Source: Candidatus Tectomicrobia bacterium
GTDB taxonomy: Bacteria; UBA8248
DNA: 64,000 nt
NCBI GenBank assembly: GCA_016192135.1
Contig: JACPUR010000019.1
Location: 1 to 64,000, forward strand
Direction of reading: 5' to 3'
How positions within the stretch are numbered: the first letter of the stretch is position 1; each line of letters begins with the position of its first letter. Position numbers and translations under genes: made by a program. The notes beneath the pieces are model-generated. The model worked only from the letters and a program-made list of their open reading frames with translations, made no database searches and had not been told where the DNA came from. Shown here in pieces: positions 11,581 through 20,772 of this stretch.

Positions 11581-12152
11581 CAGGCCACCTTCCGCCCGGC
11601 GAGCCGGTTGGCGATCTGGGCCGCGATGGCCCGGGCCTTCCCCTCGAGCTCCCGGCGCGCCTGGCCGGCCTCGGAGGCGATGGTTTTCCGGGCCTCCTCG
11701 ATCTGGGCCGAGGTCTGGCGCCGGATCTCCTCCATGCGCTTGCGGCCCGCCTCGGTCATCTCCTGCTGGAGGGCGACCAGCGCATCGGTGTTCTCCCGCT
11801 GGATCTCGGCCAGGGAGTCCTCGTACTGGCTCACGTAGCCCTGGGCCTCCTTGCGGTCGCGCTCGGCGGAATGGAGGTCGCCCTTGATCTTGCCCTCGCG
11901 CTCCTCCATGAGGCGCCCGAGGGGCCGGTAGAGGATCCTGTTCAGGATGAGGAGGAGGATGAGGAAGTTGGCCCACTGGATGAGGATGACGATCGGGTTG
12001 AGGATGAGCGCCCCGCTCCCGAAGTTGAACTGGTGGACCCAGGCGTCGAAGCCGCCCTTGGGCGCGGCCGCCGCGGCCCACGCGGGCCCCGCCCACAGCA
12101 GGAGGGCCAGGGCGAGCCAGGGGAGGAACCGGAGCGTCTTTCGCGCGGGCAT
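11580..12152 (-). CDS. ATP synthase F0 subunit b' (second b-type subunit)
   Basis: A 190-residue b-type stalk subunit and first gene of the operon. It has a signal-like N-terminus (TLRFLPWLALALLLWAGPAWA), a membrane segment (NPIVILIQWANFLILLLILN) followed by RILYRPLGRLMEEREGKI, and a long coiled coil. Start at 12152 follows GGAGGGG. Paired with the downstream b gene it would form the heterodimeric stator. Upstream, where a and c genes often sit, there is no coding sequence for about 750 bp, so those membrane rotor parts must be encoded elsewhere. Which of the two is b and which b' is a convention here. Confidence 0.9.
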   Translation of the reverse strand: MPARKTLRFLPWLALALLLWAGPAWAAAAAPKGGFDAWVHQFNFGSGALILNPIVILIQWANFLILLLILNRILYRPLGRLMEEREGKIKGDLHSAERDRKEAQGYVSQYEDSLAEIQRENTDALVALQQEMTEAGRKRMEEIRRQTSAQIEEARKTIASEAGQARRELEGKARAIAAQIANRLAGRKVA

Positions 12153-12317
12153 GAAGCCCCTCCGCCGCCCCGCCGCGAGGCCCCGCCCCGGGCGGGCGAA
12201 CCGATCCCCGGGAGGGCCGGATGCCATGCGCAGGAGGGGCCAAAGTGATGGCAGGGCAAGAAAAATCGGGCCGCCGACGGGGGTTCCCCAGGCGCCGCGG
12301 CCCGCGAAAACGCCCTA

Positions 12318-12346
12318 AGCTAACCGCACCCCCCCGGTGAAGTCAA
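12318..12346 (-). promoter_or_regulatory. Candidate sigma-70 promoter of the ATP synthase operon
   Basis: On the minus strand TTGACT is followed after 17 bases by TTAGCT, about 165 bp upstream of the b' start codon. The -35 box is strong and the -10 box weak. Position and orientation fit the operon; no other candidate is as good in the leader. Confidence 0.45.
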
Positions 12347-12420
12347 GCCCCCGCAGGGGGGATGAAGGGGCCGATCTCGGGGAGGAAATCCCGCGGGAAA
12401 GCGGACCTGAGACATCCACC

Positions 12421-12490
12421 TCCGCAGGGGTGAACCTCGCGTTCGCCCGGTTCCCGGGATATGGGCGAATACGGGATTCGCCCATACGGA
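12421..12490. repeat. Double-hairpin GGGCGAA-type intergenic repeat
   Basis: The left arm reads GGGTGAACCTCGCGTTCGCCC and the right arm GGGCGAATACGGGATTCGCCC, each a hairpin in itself. The same two-hairpin layout recurs at 25737-25806 and 26479-26549. Confidence 0.75.
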
Positions 12491-12668
12491 TCGCGTCTCC
12501 ATGGGTATTCGATTCTCCCCCTCCCTCCGGGCCTTCGCCCGCCGACCTTCCTTCACCCGCCGAAGCGGGCTTCGCGAAGGCGGGAGCGGATTTTCGCGCA
12601 AGCGGGAGCGGCTTCGGCCCGCGTAGGCGGGAGGGGGGGAGGGAAACCGCCAAGTGGCCTCCCCCACT

Positions 12669-12722
12669 GTGAAACCGGGTACATGGGTAACACATCAGAC
12701 CTGGGACATGGGTGACACTTTA
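12669..12722. mobile_element. Possible solo insertion-sequence end
   Basis: Two imperfect direct copies, GGGTACATGGGTAACAC and GGGACATGGGTGACAC, stand 18 bases apart. Motifs of this kind (CATGGGTAACA, CCGGGTACATGG) recall the ends of IS481-group elements, from memory. No transposase is nearby, so at most this is a remnant. Confidence 0.3.
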
Positions 12723-12898
12723 CTCCACCGGTTCTGGGGTCCTCCCCGGAGGGGGAGGGGGTGAGGCAAAGCCGCCTTCCGAGCCTCCCCCCGCCTGCCC
12801 CTACCCGCCCGGAAATGCTATCTTTCCTCCCGATCTTCACCCATTTTCCCCTATTTTCCCGCCTTTTCCCCCGGTATGCGCGGGGCAAGGAGCCCTCG

Positions 12899-13897
12899 AT
12901 GAAATTCGTCACCTTCGAGATCGCGACCCCCGCCGGCCCCCTCCGCCGGGCGGGGGCCCTGGCCGGGACGCCCGGCCGGGAGGACCGCGCCGTGGACCTC
13001 TCCGCCGCCTTCGCCGCCCGCCTCCGGGCCGAGGGCCGGGAGCCCCGCTTCCGGGAGTACGCCGCCTTCCGGCTTCCCCAGGACATGGTGGGCGTCATGG
13101 AAGGGGGCGAGCCCTCGCTCGAGGCCGCCCGGGAGGCCCTGGAGTACGCCAACTGGGAGGGGCCCGACCCCCGGGGCGTGGACGGCGAGCGGCTCATCCA
13201 CCCCCTCGCCGAGGTCCGCCTCCTCCCCCCCGTCCCCCGGCCCGTGAGCTTCCGGGACTTCTTGACCTTCGAGGGCCACAAGGCCGCCGGCGCGAGGAGG
13301 CGGGGCACCGCCATCGACCCCCTCTGGTACGAGATCCCCTCCTGCTACAAGGGCAACCGGCTCACCCTCATCGGGCCGGGCGACGACCTCCCCTGGCCCC
13401 GCTACACCCAGAAGCTCGACTACGAGCTCGAGCTCGCCATGTTCATCGGCCGGCGGGGCCGCGACATCCCCGAGGCCGGGGGCCTGGGCCACATCTTCGG
13501 CTTCACCGTCCTGAACGACTTCAGCGCCCGCGACATCCAGATGGAGGAGATGAAGCTCTGGCTCGGCCCCCACAAGGGCAAGGACTTCGGCACCGCCATC
13601 GGCCCCTGCGTCGCGACGCTTGAGGACTTCAACTCCCGGGACGCCGTCATGGTGGCCCGGGTGAACGGGGAGGAATGGAGCCGGGGGAACGCGGGCGACA
13701 TGCACTTCTCCTGGGGCAAGGTCGTAGAGTGGGCCTCGGCCGAGGAGGAACTCGCGCCGGGCGAGATGTTCGGCTCGGGCACCGTCGGCACCGGCTGCGG
13801 CGCGGACCTCGACAAGTGGCTCAAGGTGGGGGACGTGGTGGAATTGGAGATCGAGGGGATCGGGGTGCTCAGGAACAAGATCGTGGGGAGCCGGTAG
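12899..13897 (+). CDS. Fumarylacetoacetate hydrolase (FAH) family protein
   Basis: A 332-residue enzyme of the FAH superfamily, whose members cleave or decarboxylate acyl-pyruvate-like compounds with a bound divalent metal. The catalytic domain runs from about residue 100: metal ligands in DYELELAMFIG, the signature GFTVLNDFSARDIQ, and the C-terminal GSGTVGTGC block are present. The N-terminal 100 residues form the small extra domain of fumarylacetoacetase-type members. Start at 12899 follows AAGGAG. Several catabolic enzymes nearby suggest aromatic or ring-cleavage breakdown, but the substrate is not given by the sequence. Confidence 0.9.
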   Translation: MKFVTFEIATPAGPLRRAGALAGTPGREDRAVDLSAAFAARLRAEGREPRFREYAAFRLPQDMVGVMEGGEPSLEAAREALEYANWEGPDPRGVDGERLIHPLAEVRLLPPVPRPVSFRDFLTFEGHKAAGARRRGTAIDPLWYEIPSCYKGNRLTLIGPGDDLPWPRYTQKLDYELELAMFIGRRGRDIPEAGGLGHIFGFTVLNDFSARDIQMEEMKLWLGPHKGKDFGTAIGPCVATLEDFNSRDAVMVARVNGEEWSRGNAGDMHFSWGKVVEWASAEEELAPGEMFGSGTVGTGCGADLDKWLKVGDVVELEIEGIGVLRNKIVGSR

Positions 13898-13977
13898 GGA
13901 TTCCAAAACGTCTTTCCTTGATCGATCCGCGGGGGCGGCGGGGGCCTACCTCTTCCGGGCGCTCTTCCTGGGGCGAT

Positions 13978-14073
13978 GATTTTCCCTCTCCCCTTGGGAG
14001 AGGGCAGGGTGAGGGAGCCTGCCATCGCGCGCGCCCTCACCCCAACCCTCTCCCGGAGGGAGAGGGGGAAAGC
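13978..14073. repeat. Inverted repeat, CTCTCCC/GGGAGAG type
   Basis: Short hairpins TCTCCCCTTGGGAGA and CTCTCCCGGAGGGAGAG flank GGGTGAGGGAGCC and its near complement CCCTCACCCCAACC, giving one long hairpin. Related copies lie at 18521, 35880, 41744, 46874, 57268 and 58848. Confidence 0.75.
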
Positions 14074-14176
14074 CCCTGCGCCGTTCCGTCCGCAGCGAAG
14101 AATCCGCTTCTTCTCTTTTTTCCCGTACAATCCCCCCACCCCATCCACTGGCTCCCCCCTCCCGAGGAGGTTCCCC

Positions 14177-15409
14177 ATGACGCTCGGCCTGATGGCGAAG
14201 GACTGCGAGATCCGCGTGGACTACGGCAAGCTCCGGCGGGACCGCCTGGAGAAGACCCGCGCCCAGATGAAGCGGGAGGGCCTCGCGGCCCTCCTCGTCT
14301 TCGACCCGGACTGGATCCGCTACATCACCAGCACCAAGGCGAACGACTGGGCCAACAACAAGCTCCTCCGCAGCGCCCTCCTGGCCGAGGGCCAAGAGCC
14401 GCTGCTCTACGAGCTGGGGAGCGCCATCGAGGCCAAGCGCGCCCTCTGCCCCTGGATCGCGGACCGCATGCACCCCTCCATCGGCACCTGGCGCGGGGCC
14501 TTCCCCCGCCCCGTGGTGGAGGGGAACGCCAAGAAATTCGCCCGCATGGTGCGCGGCCACCTGGAGGACATGGAGGCGGCGGACGGCCCGGTCGGGGTGG
14601 ACATCACCGAGATGCCCATCCTGCGCGCCCTGGAGGCCGAGGGGCTCACCGTGGCGGACGGCCAGCAGTGCATGCTCGATGCCTCCAAGATCAAGACGCC
14701 CGAGGAGGTCGAGCTCATCGAGACCTCCATCTCCATCGTGGAGGCCGCCTTCTGGGAGGTGGCCGAGCGCGCCAAGCCCGGCGTCCGCGAGCAGGACATC
14801 GCCGCCTTCATGCGCGAGACCATGTACCGCCTCGGGGCCGAGGAGATGCAGAACATCAACGTCATCTCGGGCAACCGCTCCCACCCCCACCCGCACGACT
14901 TCTCCGACCGCATGCTCCGCATGGGGGACATGCTCTTCATCGATGTGGTGAGCGTCTTCAACGGCTACAAGACCTGCTACTACCAGACCTTCTGCATCGG
15001 CCGGCCCTCCAAGAAGCAGCTCGAGGTCCACAAGCGGTGCTGGGACTGGCTCTTCACGGCGATCGAGAAAGTGAAACCCGGGGTCAGCACGGCCGAGATC
15101 GCGGCGCTGTGGCCCCCGGCCGAGGAGCTGGGCCTGTCCAGCGAGGCCGAGGCCTTCGCGCTCCAGGTGGGGCACGGCATCGGCATCACCCACTGGGGCA
15201 AGCCCGTGGTGAGCCGTTTCTTCTCCTTCGAGCACCCCGAGGAGCTCCAGGAGGGGATGGTGCTCGCCTTCGAGACCTACTGCGGCCACGGCAACGACGG
15301 CGCCCGCATCGAGGAGCAGTTCGTGGTCACCTCGGACGGCGTGCGGATGCTCAGCAAATTCCCGTCCGAGAAATTGATCGCCTGCCCGGTGGGGGCGATG
15401 GGGGTGTGA
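14177..15409 (+). CDS. M24-family metallopeptidase-like protein
   Basis: A 410-residue protein with creatinase N-terminal and M24 pita-bread domains. Start at 14177 follows GAGGAGG. Four of five metal-ligand positions are recognisable: the Asp of LFIDVVSV, the His of GHGIGITHWG, the Glu of LAFETYCG and the second Glu-bearing strand ARIEEQFVVT. The second Asp position falls in TCYYQTF and looks replaced. It could be a proline peptidase-like hydrolase or a related C-N hydrolase; the FAH-family neighbour suggests small-molecule breakdown. It is distinct from the M24-like protein at 3258. Confidence 0.87.
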   Translation: MTLGLMAKDCEIRVDYGKLRRDRLEKTRAQMKREGLAALLVFDPDWIRYITSTKANDWANNKLLRSALLAEGQEPLLYELGSAIEAKRALCPWIADRMHPSIGTWRGAFPRPVVEGNAKKFARMVRGHLEDMEAADGPVGVDITEMPILRALEAEGLTVADGQQCMLDASKIKTPEEVELIETSISIVEAAFWEVAERAKPGVREQDIAAFMRETMYRLGAEEMQNINVISGNRSHPHPHDFSDRMLRMGDMLFIDVVSVFNGYKTCYYQTFCIGRPSKKQLEVHKRCWDWLFTAIEKVKPGVSTAEIAALWPPAEELGLSSEAEAFALQVGHGIGITHWGKPVVSRFFSFEHPEELQEGMVLAFETYCGHGNDGARIEEQFVVTSDGVRMLSKFPSEKLIACPVGAMGV

Positions 15410-15422
15410 GGGGGGGATGCGC

Positions 15423-15629
15423 CTAACGCTTCTTCGATCCTTTGCCCTTCTTCGCCGGGGCGCTTCTTGGTTTCGCCTTGGGCTTCAGGCCCAGGCGCTC
15501 GGCCACCTTCTCGAACGGGACGGTCTTCTCCCTCCCGGAGCGCAACGCCTCCAGCGCCTTCCGGCCCTCCTCGATGTCGATCTGGTCCTCGATGCGCTCG
15601 ATCAGGCGGAGATAACGTGAAGTAATCAT
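15423..15629 (-). CDS. Small antitoxin-like protein
   Basis: A 68-residue basic protein. The block DIEEGRKALEALRSGREKTV followed by PFEKVAERLGL resembles the C-terminal part of RelB/StbD-type antitoxins, where an acidic helix precedes a VKxELGL-like ending. The last 20 residues are Lys/Ala/Pro rich. No toxin gene is next to it; it starts 4 bases past the stop of the TcmP gene on the same strand, so it may ride on that transcript. Resemblance only, without a known partner. Confidence 0.5.
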   Translation of the reverse strand: MITSRYLRLIERIEDQIDIEEGRKALEALRSGREKTVPFEKVAERLGLKPKAKPRSAPAKKGKGSKKR

Positions 15630-15633
15630 AGCA

Positions 15634-16785
15634 TTATAAAAACCTTACGGTTGTTCCAGCAGGGTACTCTCCCGGCCTGTTCCTTCTCCCCGGGGGCCTA
15701 TTCACAATAATCGTTGGAGGCGATTCTCTTTCCATTTCCATTAGAGTCCGTCGCCTCAGATGTATTTTCTCCGAGTAAGGAGTATCCACCAGCACAAACC
15801 TTTCGATATCACCTATCAGGACAGGCTCCTCTCCTCGATATTTTTCCCGCAAGAGCGTTTTTAAAAGTCCCGTTTCACCTTCACTAAAAAGAACCATTTG
15901 GGCAGGATTGCTAATATCCGAAAAGCGCTCTCCCCACATGGGGTCCGCTTTCCACATAGCTTCTTTCATTCTGCTAAGGCCGGTCAGGTCATTGGTTCCA
16001 AAAAACAGAAAGTATTCTGTCCTATTGCCTTCGTTAATCATTTGAAACGAGCGCACGTAACTTAAGCCTCCCATGTTCACCAATTGACGACGATACAACT
16101 GAGTAATTTCATTCAAACGAGTCATAGGGTTTGCTTCAGTGATAATTTCTTGCCAATCGTTTGCGCCAAACAAGTCGTCAAAGTGTCGACGAATATTTTC
16201 GTCCGGATGTTGAATGAACCTATTTATGTACTCATACATAAACGTAACAAGGCACTCGCATTTGGGGTTTTGGCAAATCCGGGATATGAGCCTCATGGGA
16301 AGACCAGAAAACCCATAAGGATCTATAAATGCAAGGGTTGGCGCTAGGTTTCGACCTCGGCTCTCTATGCCATCTAAAAGACGTGTCAATACCCTTTCAA
16401 ATTCTCCTTGTTCGACGTCAATCTTCACCCAATCTGGAATGGCATATTGACTCTCAAGTTGTGATATTTCTGAATTTAGATTGTCCTTGTTGGCAGAATC
16501 TCTCTCAATGAATTTAAAAACAATTTCACATTCATGCCTTAGAGTCCTAAAATATGGGTGTTCTAAGACAGCTTTAAGCGCAATTATCGGGGAGCCGTCC
16601 TCTCCTCTACTATATCGCCCTCGTCCCGCGAAGCCGTCTATATAAACGATCCTATCGTTATACCGCGCCATGATCGGGAACCATGCATTTAAATACCGCC
16701 GAAGGATGTAGTGCTTGATTCGGGTATGGGGTTGAATTTCCCAAAGATCGTCAGAGGGCAATTCTCGTTTCTCCCCGCCACTCAT
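15634..16785 (-). CDS. tcmP: Three-Cys-motif partner protein TcmP
   Basis: A 383-residue protein recognised as TcmP from its opening ([20 protein letters not shown]), then [20 protein letters not shown], which resembles a nucleotide- or SAM-binding loop after a strand, and [16 protein letters not shown] further on. The family is defined by its pairing with a three-Cys-motif protein, exactly the neighbour here. Its biochemical role is not established; the genes occur in variable islands. Its start lies 35 bases inside the upstream gene. Base composition is clearly lower in GC than the flanks and codon use differs, signs of transfer. Confidence 0.88.
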   Translation of the reverse strand: MSGGEKRELPSDDLWEIQPHTRIKHYILRRYLNAWFPIMARYNDRIVYIDGFAGRGRYSRGEDGSPIIALKAVLEHPYFRTLRHECEIVFKFIERDSANKDNLNSEISQLESQYAIPDWVKIDVEQGEFERVLTRLLDGIESRGRNLAPTLAFIDPYGFSGLPMRLISRICQNPKCECLVTFMYEYINRFIQHPDENIRRHFDDLFGANDWQEIITEANPMTRLNEITQLYRRQLVNMGGLSYVRSFQMINEGNRTEYFLFFGTNDLTGLSRMKEAMWKADPMWGERFSDISNPAQMVLFSEGETGLLKTLLREKYRGEEPVLIGDIERFVLVDTPYSEKIHLRRRTLMEMERESPPTIIVNRPPGRRNRPGEYPAGTTVRFL

Positions 16786-17506
16786 TTATCTCTGAGGCAA
16801 TCACTGGATATTCATCCCAGACTTTTCCATCCAACAATCTCCCGCCTGCCTTAGGCGTAGTCCCACCCCATTGCTTGAAGAAAAATGGCACACGTGCCTT
16901 GACACATTGGCGGCGAATGTCACGAACCCATTCTCGTTTGATATCCCGATGACTCGGGCCACTTTCACCACCGACAATGACCCAATGAATTCCATCTAGA
17001 GGTAACTTCGGGATTGCCCCAAGTAGAGGCTCCGCGGAAACGAACCGAACAAAAGCTGGAACCTTTTTTAGATGAGACAACCGCCATGTATATTCAACGC
17101 TTTCAATGGATACACCCATCCATACGTTCTCAGGCCAAGGAAGACGACATGAGAGTTTCTCTAAATTTTCAGCTCGTTTGGTCAACACCTGAAAGGTATG
17201 CCAATGTGCCTTAGACATGGTTTCAAAAACCCTTGCTATGAAATCGAAGGGAATTTTTTCATGGAAGAGGTCGCTCATGCTGTTTACAAAAATTTGTCGC
17301 GGCTTCGACCATTTGAGCGGTAGGGTCAAAAGGTCATCATGGAGAGTCAGTGCAAATCCATTCCTGTACCGAGGGTTTCCCATTGCCTGAAGTCGATGGG
17401 CCAACCGTTCTGCGTAACAGTTCTTGCAACCAGGACTGATCTTGGTGCAACCAGTCACAGGATTCCAGGTTGCGTTAGTCCATTCGATGGATGAATTCAT
17501 CGCCAT
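16751..17506 (-). CDS. Three-Cys-motif protein, phage Gp37/Gp68 family (DUF5131)
   Basis: A 251-residue protein. The family hallmark [15 protein letters not shown], then [13 protein letters not shown], places Cys at residues 20, 27 and 30 (C-x6-C-x2-C), a radical-SAM-like metal site. Other blocks are [30 protein letters not shown] and WVIVGGESG. The ATG at 17506 is preferred: AAAGGA stands 7 bases upstream, whereas the GTG at 17512 is too close. Known members are phage- and island-borne and of unproven function. It overlaps TcmP and follows a DUF1643 gene, which together form a module with low GC content. Confidence 0.9.
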   Translation of the reverse strand: MAMNSSIEWTNATWNPVTGCTKISPGCKNCYAERLAHRLQAMGNPRYRNGFALTLHDDLLTLPLKWSKPRQIFVNSMSDLFHEKIPFDFIARVFETMSKAHWHTFQVLTKRAENLEKLSCRLPWPENVWMGVSIESVEYTWRLSHLKKVPAFVRFVSAEPLLGAIPKLPLDGIHWVIVGGESGPSHRDIKREWVRDIRRQCVKARVPFFFKQWGGTTPKAGGRLLDGKVWDEYPVIASEINEWRGETRIAL

Positions 17507-17578
17507 CGGCACATCCTTTCATGCAAAACGGCAACCGGAACCACTCCCTAATTCTAGCATACTTTTAATCGTATTTCG

Positions 17579-18145
17579 TTATTTTTTCGTCCACCCCCCA
17601 TTCCACCCCAACCCATGCCTGGGAAACCCCATCCTCGTCATCCCCACCACTCCCACGCTTTTTCCCTCTAGCAGCCCCATCGCCTCCGAAATCCGCCTCG
17701 CGTAGCGCCCGGGCTCGACCCCGTTGGGGTTGCCCCAGGCGGCGAGGATGATATCGGCCCCTTGGGCGGCCTGGAGGATGAAACGGTCATTGTCTTCCCC
17801 CACGGCGTCTTCGTAGGGGACCGCGTTCAGGGCCTTGGGGTAGGGGCTGCGCAGGCCGAAGAGGTTGGCGAGGCGGAGCCGGGCGAAGCCCGCGCGCCTC
17901 GCCCAGGCCTCGAGCTTGCCGAGGGTGGGGTCGCTGCGGGTGGCCGAGGCTGTGGAGGGGTTCTTGCCGATGACCAAGAGAACCGGGCCGCCCCCCGGGG
18001 CTCCGGCCAAGGCTTCTTCCGACAGCGCGACTTCGAGGAGGCAGCGGTACTCCCCCGCTTCGGGCTCGCAGCGCAGGACGCGGCGGCCCGCCTTCGCTGA
18101 AGTTACGGCGGGTGGGGTGGAGGAGGGGTTGCGCATTGCGTGCAT
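17579..18145 (-). CDS. DUF1643 domain protein
   Basis: A 188-residue protein with the DUF1643 signature: LVIGKNPSTASATRSDPT, then LANLFGLRSPYPKAL, GEDNDRF and the Gly-rich ending. The family is of unknown function and is often found beside TcmP and three-Cys-motif genes, as here. The first 25 residues are poorly supported; either ATG at 18145 or 18136 could be used, with only a weak GGGGA upstream. It is more GC-rich than the two genes that follow, so it may be older in this genome than they are. Confidence 0.82.
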   Translation of the reverse strand: MHAMRNPSSTPPAVTSAKAGRRVLRCEPEAGEYRCLLEVALSEEALAGAPGGGPVLLVIGKNPSTASATRSDPTLGKLEAWARRAGFARLRLANLFGLRSPYPKALNAVPYEDAVGEDNDRFILQAAQGADIILAAWGNPNGVEPGRYARRISEAMGLLEGKSVGVVGMTRMGFPRHGLGWNGGWTKK

Positions 18146-18252
18146 TCCCCGAAAGAAAGGAGATCAGGCGAACCCTGGAAAAAGGGGACGGATCGGTTAT
18201 AGCATGTGGGACGGGCCCGGCCGCGGGCCCCCGTCCAGCGAGGAGGAAGAAG

Positions 18253-18417
18253 GTGACGCCCCGAGACAGCCAGCCGCCGAAGGAAAAGCCGATAGGGCTG
18301 CACTACACGATCATGAAGGGCCTCCGGATGGGGGTGACCAAGGAGAAGATGGCCGAGGTCATGGGGATCACCGTGGGTCAGATCAACACGGTCCTGCTGC
18401 TCCAGTCGGAAAACTAG
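18253..18417 (+). CDS. Small helix-turn-helix-like protein
   Basis: A 54-residue protein starting with GTG at 18253 behind a strong AGGAGGAAGAAG. The second half (MKGLRMGVTKEKMAEVMGIT, then VGQINTVLLL) has the spacing of a helix-turn-helix recognition unit. It lies in the gap divergent from the DUF1643 gene and before the enoyl-CoA hydratase. Function not recognised; its size would let it escape automated calls. Confidence 0.55.
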   Translation: MTPRDSQPPKEKPIGLHYTIMKGLRMGVTKEKMAEVMGITVGQINTVLLLQSEN

Positions 18418-18520
18418 AAGGACGGGGAACCCCGAAGCACGGAATTCCCCGAACGGCCGCCCGCTCCGGCCGGCTGGTGGCCGGTGCGGCGCTGCGCATA
18501 GAATGCTTTGGGTTGTCGCT

Positions 18521-18620
18521 GCTCCCCCTCCCCCCGGGAGGGGGCGGGGGGAGGGAAAATCCACGAAGGGTCTCCCCCACCCTGCCCTCCCCCACGCCCC
18601 AAAGAACTCAGGGGGAGGGA
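18521..18620. repeat. Inverted repeat, CTCCCCC/GGGGGAG type
   Basis: CTCCCCGGGAGG-like hairpin and GGGTCTCCCCCACCCTGCCC belong to the same class as the element at 13978. It lies just upstream of the enoyl-CoA hydratase gene. Confidence 0.6.
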
Positions 18621-18678
18621 GAAAAATCCAGGGGCCTCGTCCTTCCCGAACAACGATCCCCCCCGCGAGGACTCCCCC

Positions 18679-19464
18679 ATGCCCGTCGAGGCCTACGAGA
18701 ACCTCCTCTACGAGACCGAGGGGCCGCTGGCCCTCATCACCATCAACCGGCCCGGGCGCATGAACGCCATCTCGCTGGGGACGCTGGAGGAGCTCGGCCG
18801 GGCCGTGGAGCGGGCGGCGGGGGACGAGCGGGTGCGCGCCATCGCCGTCACGGGGGCGGGGGAGAAGGCCTTCGCCTCGGGCTCGGACCTGGAGGAGGTG
18901 CAGGCCCGGAACATCCGGACCTCTTTCGTCCCCCTGGTGCAGGGCCTGGCCGAGCGCCTGGAGCGCACCCCGAAGGCCACCATCGCGGCGGTGAACGGGG
19001 TCTGCATGGGGGGAGGGCTGGAGGTGGCCCTGGGCTGCGACCTGCGGGTGGCCTCGACGGCGGCGCGCTTCGCCACCCCCGAGGGGAAGCTGGGCATCAT
19101 CCCGGGCGGGGGCGCGACCCAGCGGCTCCCGCGCCTCGTGGGCCGGGGCTGGGCGCTGGAGATGCTCCTGATGGGGGAGACGCTGGACGCCGAGGAGGCG
19201 CTCCGCATCGGGCTCGTGACAAGGGTGGTGGCGCCCGAGGCGCTCCTGCCCACGGTGCGGCGGATGGCGGAGCGGCTGGCCTCCTACGCGCCCCTCGTCC
19301 CCCCCTTCATGAAGGCGATGGTCCACAACGGGATGGAGGGGAGCCTCCAGGCGGGCCTCGCGCTGGAGAAGATCGCCCAGGCGGCCCTCTGCGAGACCGA
19401 GGACAAGGCCGAGGGCATCCGCGCCTTCCTCGAGAAGCGCGAGCCGCGCTGGAAGGGGAGGTAG
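18679..19464 (+). CDS. Enoyl-CoA hydratase/isomerase family protein
   Basis: A 261-residue crotonase-fold enzyme acting on a CoA thioester. NRPGRMNAISLGTLEEL, the oxyanion-hole segment ITVTGAGEKAFASGSDLEEV region (residues around 60), and VCMGGGLEVALGCDLRVA with GKLGIIPGGGATQRLPRLVG are all present. The Glu of PEGKLG and the loop GGGAT support a hydratase rather than a dechlorinase, but the substrate is open. Start at 18679 follows GCGAGG. The glutamate dehydrogenase gene begins 5 bases after the stop, so the two form an operon. Confidence 0.93.
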   Translation: MPVEAYENLLYETEGPLALITINRPGRMNAISLGTLEELGRAVERAAGDERVRAIAVTGAGEKAFASGSDLEEVQARNIRTSFVPLVQGLAERLERTPKATIAAVNGVCMGGGLEVALGCDLRVASTAARFATPEGKLGIIPGGGATQRLPRLVGRGWALEMLLMGETLDAEEALRIGLVTRVVAPEALLPTVRRMAERLASYAPLVPPFMKAMVHNGMEGSLQAGLALEKIAQAALCETEDKAEGIRAFLEKREPRWKGR

Positions 19465-19469
19465 CCCCC

Positions 19470-20753
19470 GTGGCCGCCGTCGCGATCGAGGCCGCCCCCG
19501 CCGAGTACGACTCCCCCCTCTACCGCTCCGCCCTCGCCCAGCTCGACGAGACGGCGAGGCTCCTGAACCTGGACCCGGGCCTCCATGAGCGCCTGCGCCA
19601 CCCGAAGCGCGCCCTCATCGTCTCGGTCCCCACGGCGATGGACGACGGCACGACGCGCGTCTTCACGGGCTACCGGGTGCAGCACAACCTGACGCTGGGC
19701 CCCTGCAAGGGCGGGGTGCGCTACCACGAGGAGGTCTCCCTCGGGGAGGTGGCGGCCCTCGCCATGTGGATGAGCTGGAAGTGCGCCCTGATGGGGCTCC
19801 CCTACGGGGGCGCCAAGGGGGGCGTCGCGGTGCGGCCCTGGGAGCTCTCGCGGAGCGAGCTCGAGAACATGACCCGCCGCTACACGAGCGAGATCGCCCC
19901 CTTCATCGGCCCCGACATGGACATCCCCGCCCCCGACATGGGCACCGACGAGCAGGTGATGGCCTGGATGATGGACACCTACTCCATCCTCCGGGGCTAC
20001 ACCGTGCACGGCGTCGTGACGAGCAAGCCCCTCCTGCTGGGGGGCTCCCTCTTCCGGCGGGAGGCGACCGGGCGCGGGGCGGTCCACGTCTTCGAGCGGG
20101 CATGCAAGGCCTGGCGGCGGGACCCCGGGGGCATGCGGGCGGCGGTCCAGGGCTTCGGGAACGTGGGCTCGGTCGCGGCCGAGGCCCTGGCGGCGCTGGG
20201 CGTGAAGGTGGTGGCGGTGGGGGACCGGACGGGGGCGGTGTTCAACGGGCGGGGGCTCGACGTCCCGGCCCTCGCGGCCCACGCCCGGGAGAACGGCGGC
20301 GCGGTCCGGGACTTCCCCGGCGGGGAGCCCTTCCCCCCGGAGGAGATCCTCCTCCAGCCCTGCGAGGTGCTGGTGCCCGCGGCGCTCGGCAACGTCATCA
20401 CGGCCGGGAACGCCGGGAAGCTCCCGTGCCAGGTGGTGCTCGAGTGCGCGAACGGCCCCACCTCGCCCGAGGCGGACGCCATCCTGGCGGAGCGCGGGAT
20501 CGAGGTGCTGCCGGACGTCCTGGTGAACGCGGGAGGCGTCACCGTCTCCTACTTCGAGTGGGTGCAGGACACCGAGCACTACTTCTGGGAGGCGGACGAG
20601 GTGGAGGCTCGCCTGCGCAAGATCATGGCGCGCGCCTTCGACGCCGCGATGGCGCTCTCCCGGGAGAAGCGGGTCTCGATGCGCCTCGCGAGCCTCATGC
20701 TCGGGGTCTCGCGGGTGGCCGAGGGCAAGCGCCTCCGGGGGCTCTACCCCTAG
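19470..20753 (+). CDS. gdhA: Glu/Leu/Phe/Val dehydrogenase, glutamate dehydrogenase type
   Basis: A 427-residue NAD(P)-dependent amino-acid dehydrogenase that reversibly deaminates glutamate (2-oxoglutarate plus ammonium). The GTG at 19470 follows GGAAGGGGAGG by 8 bases. The substrate loop GPCKGGVRYH (Lys 80) and catalytic Lys 116 in GGAKGG are present, as are PAPDMGTDEQVMAWMMDTYS and the Rossmann motif VQGFGNVGSVAAE. Length and motifs fit a hexameric GDH. Coupling to an enoyl-CoA hydratase suggests amino-acid catabolism, but that is only inferred from order. Confidence 0.94.
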   Translation: MAAVAIEAAPAEYDSPLYRSALAQLDETARLLNLDPGLHERLRHPKRALIVSVPTAMDDGTTRVFTGYRVQHNLTLGPCKGGVRYHEEVSLGEVAALAMWMSWKCALMGLPYGGAKGGVAVRPWELSRSELENMTRRYTSEIAPFIGPDMDIPAPDMGTDEQVMAWMMDTYSILRGYTVHGVVTSKPLLLGGSLFRREATGRGAVHVFERACKAWRRDPGGMRAAVQGFGNVGSVAAEALAALGVKVVAVGDRTGAVFNGRGLDVPALAAHARENGGAVRDFPGGEPFPPEEILLQPCEVLVPAALGNVITAGNAGKLPCQVVLECANGPTSPEADAILAERGIEVLPDVLVNAGGVTVSYFEWVQDTEHYFWEADEVEARLRKIMARAFDAAMALSREKRVSMRLASLMLGVSRVAEGKRLRGLYP

Positions 20754-20772
20754 CGGGTCGAGGAGAGCCGGC

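Larger units (their letters stand above)
12153..12898. other. Long intergenic region with repeats, no gene seen
   Basis: About 745 bp divide the divergent ATP synthase operon and the FAH-family gene. It holds the candidate atp promoter, one GGGCGAA-type double hairpin (12421-12490), a GC-rich hairpin cluster around 12545-12650 and a possible insertion-sequence end (12669-12722). Open frames across it are repeat-driven and lack start signals; I see no believable gene. Confidence 0.7.
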
